From NCBI GenBank assembly GCA_037178975.1, contig JASJZH010000004.1:5146001-5210000 (forward strand): a DNA stretch of 64,000 nt, written 5' to 3'. A program made the translations under genes and the position numbers. How positions within the stretch are numbered: position 1 is the first letter of the stretch; each line of letters opens with the position of its first letter. Below, one piece after another: positions 1-12,900 of this stretch. The stretch is from Oscheius tipulae. Lineage: Eukaryota; Nematoda; Chromadorea; Rhabditida; Rhabditidae. The notes under the pieces were generated by a model, which saw only the letters and a list, made by a program, of their open reading frames with translations, did not search any database and was not told where the DNA came from.

Positions 1-50
1 ACGTTTGCCAAAGTAGGTCTATAATGGAGGGTAGTAGAAAGTAAGAACAG

Positions 51-2134
51 ATGGAACTGGAGGAGGCGAAAAAAGAGGCCAAAGAGATGTTCTACTTTGG
101 ATACGAGAATTACCTGTCCCATGCCTTTCCGGCAGACGAACTCGACCCAATCCACTGCACAGGACGCGGACATGACCACGCTCATCCGTATTTTGGGACA
201 CTTTGCTCGAAAAAAACTGATGATTCAGCGAGAACATAAATATAAACGATGTACTGGGGGATTACTCGTTAACTCTTATCGACTCGCTCGACACACTCGC
301 CGTTTTCGGTACAACTTGATAATTGTTAACAGAAAAGGCATTGTAGGCGATGTGGCAGAGTTCAAAAGAGCAGTCAAGTTGGTTATAAAGACCGTCTCTT
401 TCGAGAAGAACACAACAGTGCAAGTCTTTGAAGCCACCATTCGGTATGTTTTGCTAGTTATCAAACTAAAACATGTGTCCAGAGTCATAGGCTCTCTCCT
501 TTCCGCTCATTTGATTGCAACCGACGAGAATCGTATTCTTGGCAACTTTTACATGGAGGAGTATGAGGGAGAGCTGCTTTCCATGGCCAGTGATCTCGCA
601 GCAAGACTTATTTCTGCTTTTGAAGGAACAGCCACTGGTAAGAAATGAGCTTGTTTCAAACATTGCCTCAACAGGAATCCCTTTTACAAGAGTCAATCTA
701 CAGAAAGGTGTGAGTCCCTCGGAAACCAACGAAACCTGTACAGCCGGGTAGTTACACCGCTGGAAATAGATCAAGTTGATGGTTCAGATCGGGATCTCTT
801 CTCCTTGAATGGGGGCTCTTGTCCAGGTTATTGGGAGACGAGACGTACGAGTTAGCAGCTCGGAGAGTCAATAGTCTTCTGTGGAAGAGAAGAGACTCGA
901 AGACTGGTCTTCTAGGTGAGTCGACTGGATTCTGTTCTCACGTTCTATCAGGTAACCTGATCAACATCCAAACAGGACAATGGGTAGCCACAATGAGTGG
1001 TCTCGGTGCCGGTATGGACTCCTTCTTTGAATACCTCCTGAAAAGTAAGAACTCTCTTCTGATATAACTTATCACCAGGTTACATAATGTTCGGCGAAGA
1101 GTCAGACTTGACCATGTTCAACACGGCCTATGAATCCATTCTATACTCAATGCGGCGCGGACGGTTTGTTGACTCTCTCGCACCTGTCAAAGTGTCTCTT
1201 TTAGTTATCGATGTACTCAAGGCAGAGGAGAGTCGCCTCTTTATGTCAATGTCGATTCAAGAGATGGAACCACGGCCAATACTTGGGTCGATGCTCTCCA
1301 GGTAGGTAGATGGTCGCGAGTAAAACATGGATGCATAGGCTAGTTTCGCGGGTCTTTTGGTACTGGCAGGTGATGTCGAGGAAGCGGTGTGCGCTCATAG
1401 CCTTCACTACGCCATTTGGAGGAAATATGGTGTACTTCCGGAGAGATTCAACTGGCATCTTAAGTGAGTTCATCCCATTTCCTTCTCAATCTGAACAGAA
1501 GACCAGATGTCAGTTTCTACCCCCTTCGTCCCGAGTTTGCGGAATCGACCTACCTCCTCTACCAAGCCACCAAGAATCCCTTCTATCTCAATGTCGGTCG
1601 AGAAATAATGGACTCGCTGAATAGCATGACGAGAGTACAGTGTGGTTTCGCTACTGTCCATGATGTGAACGACGGAAGTCTAGAAGACAGGATGGAGTCT
1701 TTTTTCCTAGCAGAGACTATGAAGTATCTCTACTTGGTTAGTCTTTTTTTGAATGGAAGAAATAGAGATTCCAGTTGTTCGATGTGGATAACCCAGTAAA
1801 TATACGACAAGAGAGAATCATCTTCTCGACCGAGGGACACATCTTCCCTGTCAGTCACAAGTTCAGAAAGCCGAGAGACAAGGTCTTTTCTGTGTCTTCT
1901 CCAAGGAGGGCGAATGCTGGAAAACATCGTATTGCTGGAGAGGAGCCAGTTATTCCAACAGAAGTGAAAGGAGAAGACTCTGCTGTGACCTCTTCCTCCT
2001 ATCTCCGACATTCTGATCGGAATACAAGTTGTGAGACAGCTCGAAGTTTCCGTTCATTCGCCCCACCACTGGAGGAGGAGTACATGGTGCAACTCTTCGA
2101 ACTCGTTGGTCTTTCTTCCGATTGGTGGAGCTAG
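51..2134 (+). CDS. EDEM1-like ER degradation-enhancing alpha-mannosidase (GH47), 5' end uncertain
   Basis: The spliced product follows the EDEM1 branch of glycoside hydrolase family 47 from end to end. These proteins act in the ER lumen, trimming mannose from misfolded glycoproteins and steering them to degradation. Recognisable blocks in order are [16 protein letters not shown] (about 93-140), [14 protein letters not shown] (about 255-300), VQVFEATIR (about 420), [17 protein letters not shown] (about 1000-1050), [20 protein letters not shown] (about 1515-1575) and [19 protein letters not shown] (from about 1684). Introns are tiny: 188-228 is 41 nt, the next is about 38 nt. The first codon used is ATG at 51, but an AG lies directly upstream, a stop sits in frame at 42 and no signal peptide is visible. 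A first exon with the signal anchor therefore probably lies upstream, outside the window. The stop is at 2132-2134. The family assignment is firm; the 5' end is not. Confidence 0.88.
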
Positions 2135-3398
2135 TCAACCACTTCAATCTTCTTACTTCGTCGGGTCAATTTCCTGCCTTCGAGTGATCGCTGTGATAGC
2201 TTGAGTCTCTCCCCGTCAGCTGGCAGCAGCTGGTTTTCTCGTCTGTGATATGTCACTGGTTCTCGATTTTCAAAAAGTTCACTTGCAAACTTAGTCAGAC
2301 GGATAGCTTTTCTCTTCATACCCTTTCATATGAACTGTATAAATTTTATGGGTCTAGATTTTTTTTTCTTACAAAAACAGGTTTAGATCTGAAAGTATAC
2401 CTCATCAAACAATTGTTGACTCTCCCTCTTTCTCACAATCAGAAACGTACCTAATAGTCTCATTACTTACTTGTTTACACTGTCGCCTTGAGCAAGTATC
2501 GATTACAAAGACGAGAAACCCGGAAGGAATCCAGATTCCAAGTGCATTATATAGATGGGCGACCCGGCTCCTTTAGTCTTTGTACTTCTTCGGGTCTATT
2601 TCCAACTCGTCGTACTCGCTTTTGTCTTTGTTCACAGGGAAATGATTTTATGGACAGTTATGCAGACGAAAATCTCTTCCCGCACATAGATGGCACATTA
2701 ATCTTTCGTTTGAAGAGTGCCTCATAGTCATGTCTGCTCTTATCTCTGACGATTGAGTTTGTCCTATACACCGGACTAGGTCACTATCGCCTTCTTCGCG
2801 GGTTTCCCTCTCTCTCGACCGTCAATCAGAAATCCTATTTGAAAACAATCGGTCGGGTGAGAATAATCGTTCTCTTGTGTCTCGTAGAGCATGTAATATT
2901 GTTTGCACAGCTCCAATTCCGCGCCCTTTTTCTGTACTGACATCGCTCCGTTAAAGTGCCTTTGGACCTCCCGATAACCACATTAGTTGCCGTGGAGTTT
3001 CTATTAGTTTGCAGCTGTTTCCGTCCGCGATAATCATTTACGGGAACCACTAGTCGAGGCCAGTCTGATAGTCTCTGACCCGCTTTTCACACTTCCGATG
3101 CGAAGTAGCACTTTTTGACTTCAAGTAACTTTTTATAACAAAAAAAAAACTAACAATCTAGTTGTGTTTCTCTGTAGAAACGGTTTTGGAACTATTCGAA
3201 ATTGTTTTTCCAGATTTGAGCGAACTATAGCTTTCACGTCTCGTCCAAACCTGTTGTTCCCAACTTGTATGTTTCTCTATCTGTCCCGAGTGCCAATTCT
3301 CGCGTCACTTCAATGTGTCCTTTTGCGCGCTCTCTCTCTCTCCCATTTTTCTCTTGATCAATACGAACTACAATCTTCCAGGTCTCCGTGCCTCCGGG
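2135..3398. other. Intergenic region, no convincing gene
   Basis: About 1.26 kb between the mannosidase stop and the uniporter start. Short open frames occur on both strands, but none shows codon-level resemblance to a known family or flanking splice sites that extend it. It should hold the mannosidase 3' UTR and the uniporter promoter or 5' UTR. A short A-run lies at about 3140-3150. Confidence 0.5.
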
Positions 3399-4840
3399 AT
3401 GGGCCGTTTGGCCGTCCTTCCTCGTCTTCTAACCTTTCCTCAATCGGCTGCTTCCATTCGAGTGAGTACATTTAAGTCATTTTTGGAGAAGTTGTCTCGT
3501 CCACGATCCATCAAACTGGTTGTCCTGTCGATGGAGAATGTCTCTTTTTGGGAAGATACTTTTTTTCACTCTGCTTTAAGTCGAGAGAACTGTCTGCAGT
3601 TACTCTGAGCATAATAAGACGAGAAGTAGTTTGGCGTCTGGTTAACCAAAACAGTCAATGTTTTCAGTGTCTCTGCCAGCCGAGTAGTTCTGTGGATACC
3701 TCGATCTCCCTCCAATACAAACTGGGTCTGCCTCTGCTCACCGTCCCTCTTCCGTCCCGTCAGGAACCCTGTCAATTCGCTCTCCGACCATTGAGTGACA
3801 CTGTCCAAACTCTCTGCGATTGTCTGCAGAAGGAGGACAAAGGACTGGACTATGTAGCTGTCTACAATACAGGTATTTCGTTTGATCACATCAACCTATC
3901 GCTTCAGATGGAGTACGTGTATCCGTCTCGACGAGCATCGAACATCTTCTTCACTTCGGAACATTTCGTCTGCGACTGAACGACAAGTACTTCGATGTCC
4001 AAGTCCCTTTACATAGCAAAGATCTCGCTATTACTAGTGACAGGCTGCGGGAGATTGACGACCTAAAGGCAACCGTCGCTTCTCTTCACACAGTACTATG
4101 CGTTGACGACTATAAGCTGAATCGAGAGAAACAACTGATCTTGAGGCTGGAACACGCTGAAGACGAACTGCGACCACTTCAGGAGGTAGGCTAAAAATTC
4201 AAAAAAAGGAAGAAAAGTTCTTTTTAGCACAAACTTCAAATCGAACGTGAGTGCGAGGCGTCTTCCAATCGGGTAATGTGGGGCGGTTTCGCAGCTATGG
4301 GTATCCAGACGGGTATATTCGGTTAATTCATTCATTTATCTCTTTCTCATAATCTAATTTCAGCTCAGTTGACGTTCGTCGAGTACAGGTGCGTGCATTG
4401 GTTGTTTGAAACTCGGACATAGCATCGTGCAGATATCTATCGGTGCTGAGTTCGAGTTTCAAATAATTATCAAATATTCTTCAATAATCTTCCGTTTAAG
4501 CTGGGACATAATGGAACCTCTAACTTACTTTGCCACCTATGCGGTCAGTCATTTATCACAACTTTACATAACAAACTTCAGACTGTTATTTCTACGCTTG
4601 GCTACTATCTGTACACGAAGCAGCCGTTCGACTACCCGGCCTGCAAGGAGCGTCTTTTTACCAGGGCCTTCTACAAACGTGCTCAGAAGCAGAACTTCGA
4701 CATCGAGCGATACAACGAGCTGGTCACAGACGTGGAAACCCTGAGAGATCAACTCGGACGTCTGCGTGATCCTCTTTTCACCCATCTACCAGTCTCTCAT
4801 CTCTCAAGACTCGAAAACGAACTCAACAAGAAGAACTAGG
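3399..4840 (+). CDS. mcu-1: Mitochondrial calcium uniporter pore subunit (MCU)
   Basis: MCU forms the calcium channel of the inner mitochondrial membrane. Exon 1 (3399-3461) encodes a short basic-hydrophobic presequence beginning MGRLAVLPRLL. An exon from 3668 carries the conserved beta-grasp N-terminal domain (LPLLTVPLPSRQEPCQF, then DYVAVYNTDGVRV after removing a 35-nt intron at 3873-3907). A coiled-coil region follows (REKQLILRLEHAEDEL), then the first membrane segment (WGGFAAMGIQTG). The pore signature WDIMEP is at 4502-4519, restored when the intron 4389-4500 is removed. The Asp and Glu that form the calcium selectivity filter are intact. The last exon runs from the second membrane helix to the C-terminal coiled coil and ends at 4838-4840. 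The 206-nt first intron might hide another small exon, so the presequence is the least certain part. No MICU or EMRE gene is visible nearby. Confidence 0.93.
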
Positions 4841-5779
4841 AACAATTGGAGCAAATGGACCCCCTTTGAAGCATTTCTCTCCCTGTGCGTACAATCAAAC
4901 GGTGCTTGTAGTCTTTATGTAATTTTTTTGGTCAAGAAACAATGAATAATGTCATACAGTTCTGTACTTTGTCGGAGTATCTACTTTAAATTGTTCTCGC
5001 GTCTCTGTCTGTCTGTGTGTCAGAAGCCATTATTACAGTTAGTGTGCACTACTTTGTGTACACACTAATTGTTTGCAAGCCGAGTCAGTTTGGGGATAGC
5101 TTAGTTGGGAGAATGTTGCTCCTGTAAGGGTACCTCGACTGGAGGGAAACTTGCGGGTGAGTTGAAGTGAGAAACATGGGGACCAAGACAGGCTGACAGA
5201 AGGAAACAGTAACCGGGTAAAAACCAAAGGAATCAGGCTATGACTGACCCTTCTAGGGGCGATAGCATTACTTGGATATGGAGTTGGGTACGGGAAAGTG
5301 GTTTCAAAGAGTGATTCGAGAGGTAGAATTGAAGAGAAAGAGGGTGGGAAGAGGGTTCAAAAGATAGGAAGTGGGCTCAAAAAATGGGAAAGTTTCAAAG
5401 GGGAGTAGGATGGGAAGTGGGTTCAAAGGTTCGAAAGTGGGATCAAAGGAGAAGGATTGATTGACAGGATGGGAAGTCTAATAGATAAGAGGGTGGGTTC
5501 GAGGAATATGAAGTAGGTTAAAAATGTCGGAAGTCAGTTCAAAGGGTAAAGAAATAGGCTCAATGAATGGGAAGTGAGTTGAGAGGAGGGGAAGCGGATT
5601 CAAAATGTAAGAGAGTTTGCTGAAAGAATAGGAAGTGGGCTCAGTGGAACAAAGGACAAGCAGAGCCTAACAGAGAGTGTTAGTTATCCTGGCTGGTACC
5701 TAGAGAGACAAGGAAACTTTTTAACTGTTCTACCCAGCAATGGAAGAGAAAAAAAGCGAGTTGAACTTTACAGACTTCG
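4841..5779. other. Intergenic region between convergent MCU and NRPS genes
   Basis: This stretch holds the MCU 3' UTR and the 3' flank of the minus-strand NRPS. No gene is supported. Its main content is the degenerate purine-rich repeat described separately. Confidence 0.6.
5285..5650. repeat. Degenerate purine-rich minisatellite-like repeat
   Basis: On the plus strand the phrase GGGAAGTGGGTTCAAAG and close variants recur about every 20-35 nt: AGGAAGTGGGCTCAAAA, GGGAAGTGGGTTCAAAG, CGAAAGTGGGATCAAAG, GGAAGTCAGTTCAAAG, GGGAAGTGAGTTGAGAG. Spacers vary, so copies have diverged and suffered indels. The strand is strongly biased to purines. No open frame runs through it. It lies immediately 3' of the NRPS gene. 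Confidence 0.8.
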
Positions 5780-6950
5780 TTAATAAAAAGAACGAATTCT
5801 CTTGGCGATTTCGTCGACTGCTGGATGAAGGAGGAGTGCAGAGTGAGATGAGTTTATAGGGAAGATGGTCAGCTGAGTACAGAAGCTAAAAACATTAACA
5901 ATAATTGGTTGGTCAGAAAAATTGACCAACCGTTTCCAGCCGAGATCTGTTCCATCTACCGAAAGGAGAGTGATCGGAAAGTCGAATATCTGCCATTGAT
6001 GCCTATTCAGCATGTTCAGAAGATCCCACGAATTGGCCAAAACAGCCGAGTTCACAAAGGAGATATCGCTCAGGAGTTGCTGTAAATATCGATGTTGGCG
6101 TGAAATAATGGATCAAAGAACCTTTCTATGATTCTCGAATGAGTATTTGGACAGATTTGGTGTTGCTAGAGTATCGACTACGAGCACAGCTTTCGGCATT
6201 CTCAAAAGATTCCGAGCAATTTCTGCCGCAAGTGTGCCACCAATTGATACACCGCAAAGTATCACATCTCCGCATAAATATTCTGAAGGACCCATTATGT
6301 TCTTCATATGAACACTTACCTTCAAGTTGTTGAGAATACGCCACTGCCAATGAATCAATTGATTCAAAGAATGGAAGACGGTCTGTATTGAATCCGAAGG
6401 TGTTCGGGTGCTCAATAGCCACAATTCGTGTTTGTTCTTCTTCGAGAAGAGGAACAAGGTGGAGATAGGCAGCAGCTCCCCCGTACAACGGATGTAGTAG
6501 AATGACCGTTCTTTTGGGAGTATTGCACTCGAACAGGACAGACACGGCTCTGAAAACTGTAGATATTCAGTATACGAAAATAACTACCTTGGCTGATCCA
6601 ACTGCATCATTTGTCCGAGTTCGAGATTGTTCATCAGCTGCTGGACAGAAACATCCATTCCAAGCTTTAAAAGTTCTTGTCGTAGTTTGAGAACGTGGAG
6701 AGATGTTCCTCCAGAAAGAAGAAAATGACTCTTGTCATCAAAGTTACCATCTCCAAGAACCCTTCTCCATGCTTGAGAGACTCGGGTGCTCTTATACTCT
6801 TCGGGTAGCACAGTCTCAAGTGGCTTTGTTAAAAGAGTCTCAACCGAGAAGTTTTGTTTCAACTTCTTCGAAATGTGAATCGCGACAAGAGTTGTTCCAC
6901 CCACTTCCAGAAGACTCTTCTTTGGATCAACACTTGTTTCAAGAAATTCT
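5780..6950 (-). other. NRPS terminal carriers T4 (inactive) and T5, and thioesterase
   Basis: T4 reads VGGTTLVAI, with ACT (Thr) at 6890-6892 where the phosphopantetheine-accepting Ser belongs; one base change from TCT would give this. T5 reads SGGTSLHVL with the Ser intact at about 6701-6703. The thioesterase is spread over at least three exons: VILLHPLYGG, then the nucleophile elbow GVSIGG (Ser codon 6245-6247), LVVDTLATP supplying the likely Asp, and SSHSALLLHP supplying the likely His. All three triad positions are present, so release by hydrolysis or cyclisation looks possible. Confidence 0.8.
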
Positions 6951-9900
6951 TCTACTACAGCGACTAGTCTGGGAGACTTTTCCAGTCGGCGGAAATCGAC
7001 TTTGGAGTTCTCTGTCAGCGGAAGTTCCTCCAGTATTCTAACCTCGTTCGGTCTCATGTGAAGCGGCAGAATTTTTTCACAATGCTTTCGGACGGCTGCC
7101 TCGTCTAGTTCTGTCACACAATAAACAGTTAGAGTCCGGTCCTTCCAACGAGCCTTGCATTGAGAGACGCCTGATAGCTCGATTATCCTCTCCTCTATCT
7201 CTCCCAGTTCCACTCGATGTCCGCGAATCTTCACCTGACTGTCTTCTCTGCCAATGAATAGAACATTCTTCTCTTCGTTCGCTTCGATGATATCTCCTGT
7301 CGCGTACCATATTCCAGTTTTCTTCTTGACAAAAGAATCAGTTCTGTTCAGATATCCTCTCATTATTCCATGTCCGGACACAAATAGACGTTCTCCTTCA
7401 ATCCACACGCTTGTATTTTGAATCGGTTTTCCCAGATTCGCCGAGTGATCTCCCTTCTTCATATGCCGGGTCAATGCGTAGCAAGTTGTCTCGGTGGGAC
7501 CGTAATTTTGAACAATGTTAAGGCCAATTCCGATGGCACGGGAGAACAAATCTGGAGAGAGTTTCTCTGCTCCAGTTACCCAGTATTTCAAGTATTTCAA
7601 AGACTCAAACGTGTCTTGTTTGAACTGGTTAACCAACGCTGGAAACAGGAGACAATGAGTGAGCTTGTGAGTCCTGATTTGTCTTACAAAACGTCTTGGA
7701 GTGAACGGACTGCAGTCTAAAAACAGTTCCGCCGAAGCAGCGATGGCTGAAAACAGTTCCAAGACGCTGTTATCGAATGAGAAGTTTGTGAACTGATTGA
7801 GGACGTCTCGAGAAGTCAGTCGAAGATCCTGAACCGAAGACATGGCCATGTTCAGGACTCCCTTATGTTGAACAGCCACTGCTTTTGGAGCGCCGGTCGT
7901 TCCAGAAGTACTGATCACGTAGGCTAGATCACTGCCATTATTCAAAACAAAGTCTGTGCTGCGGGAGTTTGCATGAATGTCAAGTTTTGGAAGATCTAGA
8001 TGTACATTAGCTCCAATGTAACATACAGATTTGGTTCGTCCCAGAACTTCTCGGATCCTATGAATTGGCTCACTCAACCGGATCGGCAAATAAGCAGCTC
8101 CGCAACATTGGACAGTCAAACAGTCAACCCAAGTCTCTAGAGACTTTTCTCCAATTACTGGAAGTATATCATCAGCACGAATTGGTCGTCCAGTCAGTTT
8201 TAAATATGCTTGTTTCAAGTAATATGCACCTTTCTTCACGGATGACACTACTTTAGAGTAGAGGACAGTTGAGTGGTCGGAAAATACGAACATCGGGTGG
8301 TTCGAGGTGGTAAGGTGATTCAGTACTCGGGAAAAACTGTAATGGGGAACGTCTGATGTCCTTCCTTCAATTACGATCTGCTCATTCTTTGGTCTCGCCG
8401 GCGTTGGTTCTTCTTTGGGGTCGAGCTCAGATCGTTCTCCGTCAAACTTATGAGCTATATCTTGTAGACTTGAGGCTGCATAGATTATTTCCATTTCAAT
8501 TTCTGTTTCCAAAGCATCTTCTAATTCTTCTGCCAGCTCGACAGCTTGCAGAGAATTTCCTCCGAGAGTGAAGAAGTTGTCCTCGGGTTTTACTTCTTTC
8601 CTCAACAGCTTGCCGACAATGTCCAAAACAGTTTCAAGACTGCTCTGCTGTAGAATGACACCTATCAAGGAATCCTTGAGATAATCGAACAACTTGTTAT
8701 AGATTTGTTCCGAGATGAAATTTGCTTGTCCTCTAACTGTTACTTTTTCCTCTTGGTCGTATGAATCAATGTCAATTTCCAAGGCAAACTCGCAGTTCAG
8801 AGGAAGGAGGGACATCAATTCTTTGTCATCCGGTTGGGAACTTTCCAAATCGTATCGCTGATTGATGTAGACTTGGAACAGAGCTTCTTCTTTCCGAGTA
8901 AAATCTCGCACAGCTGACAATAACTCCATGTAGGGAATGTTCTCGATCACAGCTTGTTTTCTTTTTTGACTAATATCGTCCATGGTATCATCCTTCGAGA
9001 CATTGATGACCAAATTATTGAGAAAGTATCCAACCAGTTTGGAAGTTTTTGAAGTTCTGTTGGCGAACGGCAATCCGATATTCATTGAAGTTGATGGCTT
9101 GAAAAAGTTCCTGAGAGCTAGAACAAGACGAGAGAAGAAGTCAAAACTGGATTTCTTCGAAACCGTGAAACTTTTTGCATGAAATGTTGTCTTCTCAGAG
9201 ACTTGTTGGAAGAGCAAGTCGGCTTTGGACACTGACATTAGTACTGCATTGCTGATTGAAGTCTTTTTCCGATCCAAATTGAACCCAATGGATTGCTTCA
9301 GAGGATGCACCTCCTTTGTACCAATTCTCAGTAACTCTTCTAAATCTCTTTCCAAAATTCTTGTACTCCAAGCATCTGTGACCAGATGGTGTAGCCAGAG
9401 GACAAGCAGATCTTTGTCGAGAATCACCTCGAGAACATTCTCATCCAGTAGAATACTTTTTGGGGGACTGTCCTTCTTGTACTTGTCCCGGTAGATAAGG
9501 CGGTAAGATTCTGTAAGACTCAGAACTTTCTGTCTTGGTTCACCGTTGTCAGAGACAAAGAACACTGTTCGGAGTACTTCGTGCTTTTGAGTTAAAAGAA
9601 GCACAATCTCTTGTAAACGTTCGGTGGATAACCCTGATGGTTTTCGTAGAAGAAAAGGGAGAATCCGGAGTTGTCCTGTCAGGCTAGCCATGAACATCTG
9701 TTTCTGTGGTTGCGTCAAAAGAAAACTATCAAACTGATCCTCAGGATCTATTATTGTTCTGAGATTCAATTGCATGTCGTTCAACAAGGCTTCGATAGTC
9801 TCATGTTTGAAGAGACTGGACACATAGTCCACGACTATCTCGTCCGATTTCGGTCCCGCGAAGATGCTGATTTCACATTTCGAGTACTTTTCCGGCTCTC

Positions 9901-12900
9901 GGACCACCTCAAAGTACTTGTTCTTATAGGTACTGTAGTCGTCGAAAGTGACCATCACTTCGTAGAATTTATTGACGTTTGGAAGTACAGTTGCTAGATC
10001 AGTCAAGAGTACAGGATGAGCAAGAGATTCCGATAGTTTTGCTCCGACTACTGATATGTTCTCATTTCCAGTTAAATGCACAAGACCCGTGTTCACTCCC
10101 ATCGTGACAGTTTCTTCATGTTCCGATGATCTCATGTTCATTGGAAAGGCCATCATTCTTGAAGAATAGGCTCTCTTCAGAATCCCATTCATCGCTCTTG
10201 AAACCAAGTAGATGAGAACGCTGAACGGAGAAGTGTTGTTGGTCCTGGCAAGATTTTGAATGTTCTTGGAGAAGTTAGAAATTCTTCTCTTGATCGACAC
10301 ACTTCTGTAATCTTGAGGCATCTGGTTCGGATAGTCAGTGGCTATCGGGTTGTTAGAAAAGTTCTCTAGAACAGTCCTCCAATATTCCAGGGATAGCAAT
10401 TTATGCTCCTGGAAATGCACCTGGACGTACTGATGAAACTCTGCCACTTTGTCCGATCCTTTCAGTTCCTTGCCATCCAGAAGTTTCTCGATGTCTTGAA
10501 CTAGAATCTTCATCGAATGTCCATCCACAGCAACGTGACTTGTCTTCAAAATGAGACTCTGGTCTTCAATTTCTATAGATATTGGAAATGACTTGAAGAC
10601 ATCTAGTCCATCCTCTGGACTCGCACGAATAATGTTCCACGGAACATTCTCAGCAGTCCAGGCAGTCAGCTCCTTTGCTTTTCTTCGATATATTGTCCTC
10701 AAAATTAGATGTGCCCTCATTAGTTCCTTGAAGACTTTTTGTAGTTTCTCTTTCGAAACGCTTTTCAACATTCGAAGCTTGACAGTATTTGTGTAGATAT
10801 TTTGAAAGGACAGGTTTCGAAACAGTCGTAAAAGTGGAAGTTGTAAGACAGACGGTCGAAGCGACACTGCTCGATGTTCTTCTTTACCAACTTTCTTCGA
10901 ACTTTCGACGAACTTGGACATCTTCCTCGGTGAAGGCTCTGTGAAGACGGTAGCGAGTGGGAGAGTAATGTCAAATGTCTTCTCCAAATGATGTACGAGT
11001 TTGACAGCCAGCAGAGAGTGACCTCCATTCGAAAAGAAGTTATCGTCTAATTGTACTTGCTCATTGTTTAGCACTAGTCTGTAGACTGACAGTACTTTCT
11101 CTTCAATTGCTGTTGCTCTGATTGGAGCAATCTCTTTCTGCATTACATCCTTCCTTATAGCTAGCAGCTTTTTGTCGATCTTTCCATTAGAAGTCAGAGG
11201 CATCCGATCCAAATTGACGAACTTGAGCGGAATCATATGTGGAGCCAATTTCGTAGCTAGATCAAAGATAAAGTCTCTTTCTTTTCCACAATAGAAGGCA
11301 ACAAGATGGTTCTTCTTAAATTGGTCTTTCTGGAGGACAACGGCGACTGACAGAACTCCCTCCAATCGACCGATTGCACTCTCAATTTCTCCAATTTCAA
11401 CTCGACTTCCAGAAACCTTGACTTGTTGATCTTTCCTTCCCAAAAAGTACAAGTTTCCTTGGGAGTTCCGCCGTAGTCTATCTCCCGACAGATAAACTTT
11501 GCTGTTTCTGTCGAGTACAAGATCGTCTTCAGATTGGATGAGCTGCGGTACAAAACTTAGTGTCGTCTTCTCCACGTCGTTCAAGTATCCTCGTGAAAGC
11601 TGTTCTCCGCCGCAGAAGAACTGTCCGACGTCTTCTTGAAGACTCTTCTCCTTCCCCCAAGAACACAAACCAAAGGGAAGATTATAAACTACAGTTCCGA
11701 CACAGTTTACAGGGTTGTTCAGTGTGAGAACAGAAGCTGTCTGGTAGCAGGTTCCCTCAGTTGGACCATACAGTTGGACAATTCGTTGTCCTTGAAACAA
11801 AAGACCATTAACGCTGAATGATGAAGGTGATTCTCCACCAATACTCCATGTTTCGATACCGCTCTGAAAATCTTTTCAACATTTTTTTGTCTCTGCTTAC
11901 CTGCAGGGTCGGTTCTTTCCAGAGATAGTCTAAAACCATTGGCGTCATGTGTACAACAGACAAGGGCAGAAGAGAAGACACTGCATCCACAGCCTCCTTG
12001 TCCTTATCGAGAAGACAGAGTGTAATACCGTTGACGAGTGATCCGAAAATGTTGCTGATACTTGCATCGAAGTGGCTTTTTGTGAACTGAAGGATTCGTC
12101 CTTCTGATCGAATATGATAAAGCTTCGTAGCGTGAACAAGCATGTTGACTGCACCCTGATAAGCGATAGGAACTCCCTTGGGCTTCCCGGTCGATCCCGA
12201 AGTGAACATCGCGTACATTAGATCTCGTGGATGCGATCGCAGAATGAACTTTCTTCTGTTTCTTGTTGCTTGGGTGAGACTGAACGATGTCCAAGACGGG
12301 AAAGTTATGTTCTCATCGTGGATCACAAGGATCGGTCTTGATTCATCCAGCAGTTGTTCTTTCTTTTCTTGGGGAAAGGAAAGTGGAATGACCGTGTATG
12401 TGCACCCAAGAAGAAGAACAGAACTGATTGTCAACTGAAGAGAGACAGACTCTTCCAGAGAAATGGCAACGATGTCGTCGGCTCGAGGTGGTCTGCCAGA
12501 AGTCCTGATAATACAATCTTCTATACAGTGAGAAAGAGTAAGGCTTCGTCCCAGACTTTCTTCATATGTTAGTTTTTCTTCGAGCGATTCGAAACGACCT
12601 GATTGGGGAGTTCTTCTGGTCTGTTCGTAAAAGATGGATGGAACAGTTGCTTTCGGTACATCCACTTTGTTCTCGGCTAGAACGTGGCTCCTTTGACGGA
12701 ACATCTGAGCGAGAAATTTTAAAAACCACCGAGAAAAGTTGCGAGGTTCGTGGTCAGCGAAGAGAGAACGATCATATTCCAAGGTCAAGTCAATTCCTTT
12801 TTTTTGGTCTGAGAAGATCCAAGATATCGGAAACTGTGCGTGTCTGTGCTCTTCAATGGTTATCCTCCCGAATGAAAAGGTATAGTTGTTTAAAGAGATA

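Noticed and set aside
2245-3050. Plus- and minus-strand open frames in the first intergenic region
   Set aside because: No domain, no codon pattern and no flanking splice sites that extend them.
9400-10880. Calling C3 a definite epimerization domain
   Set aside because: Position fits (T-E-C order), but the motif SHVAVDGHSM lacks the first His and the following Ser-Trp typical of epimerases; kept as a condensation-type domain of open function.
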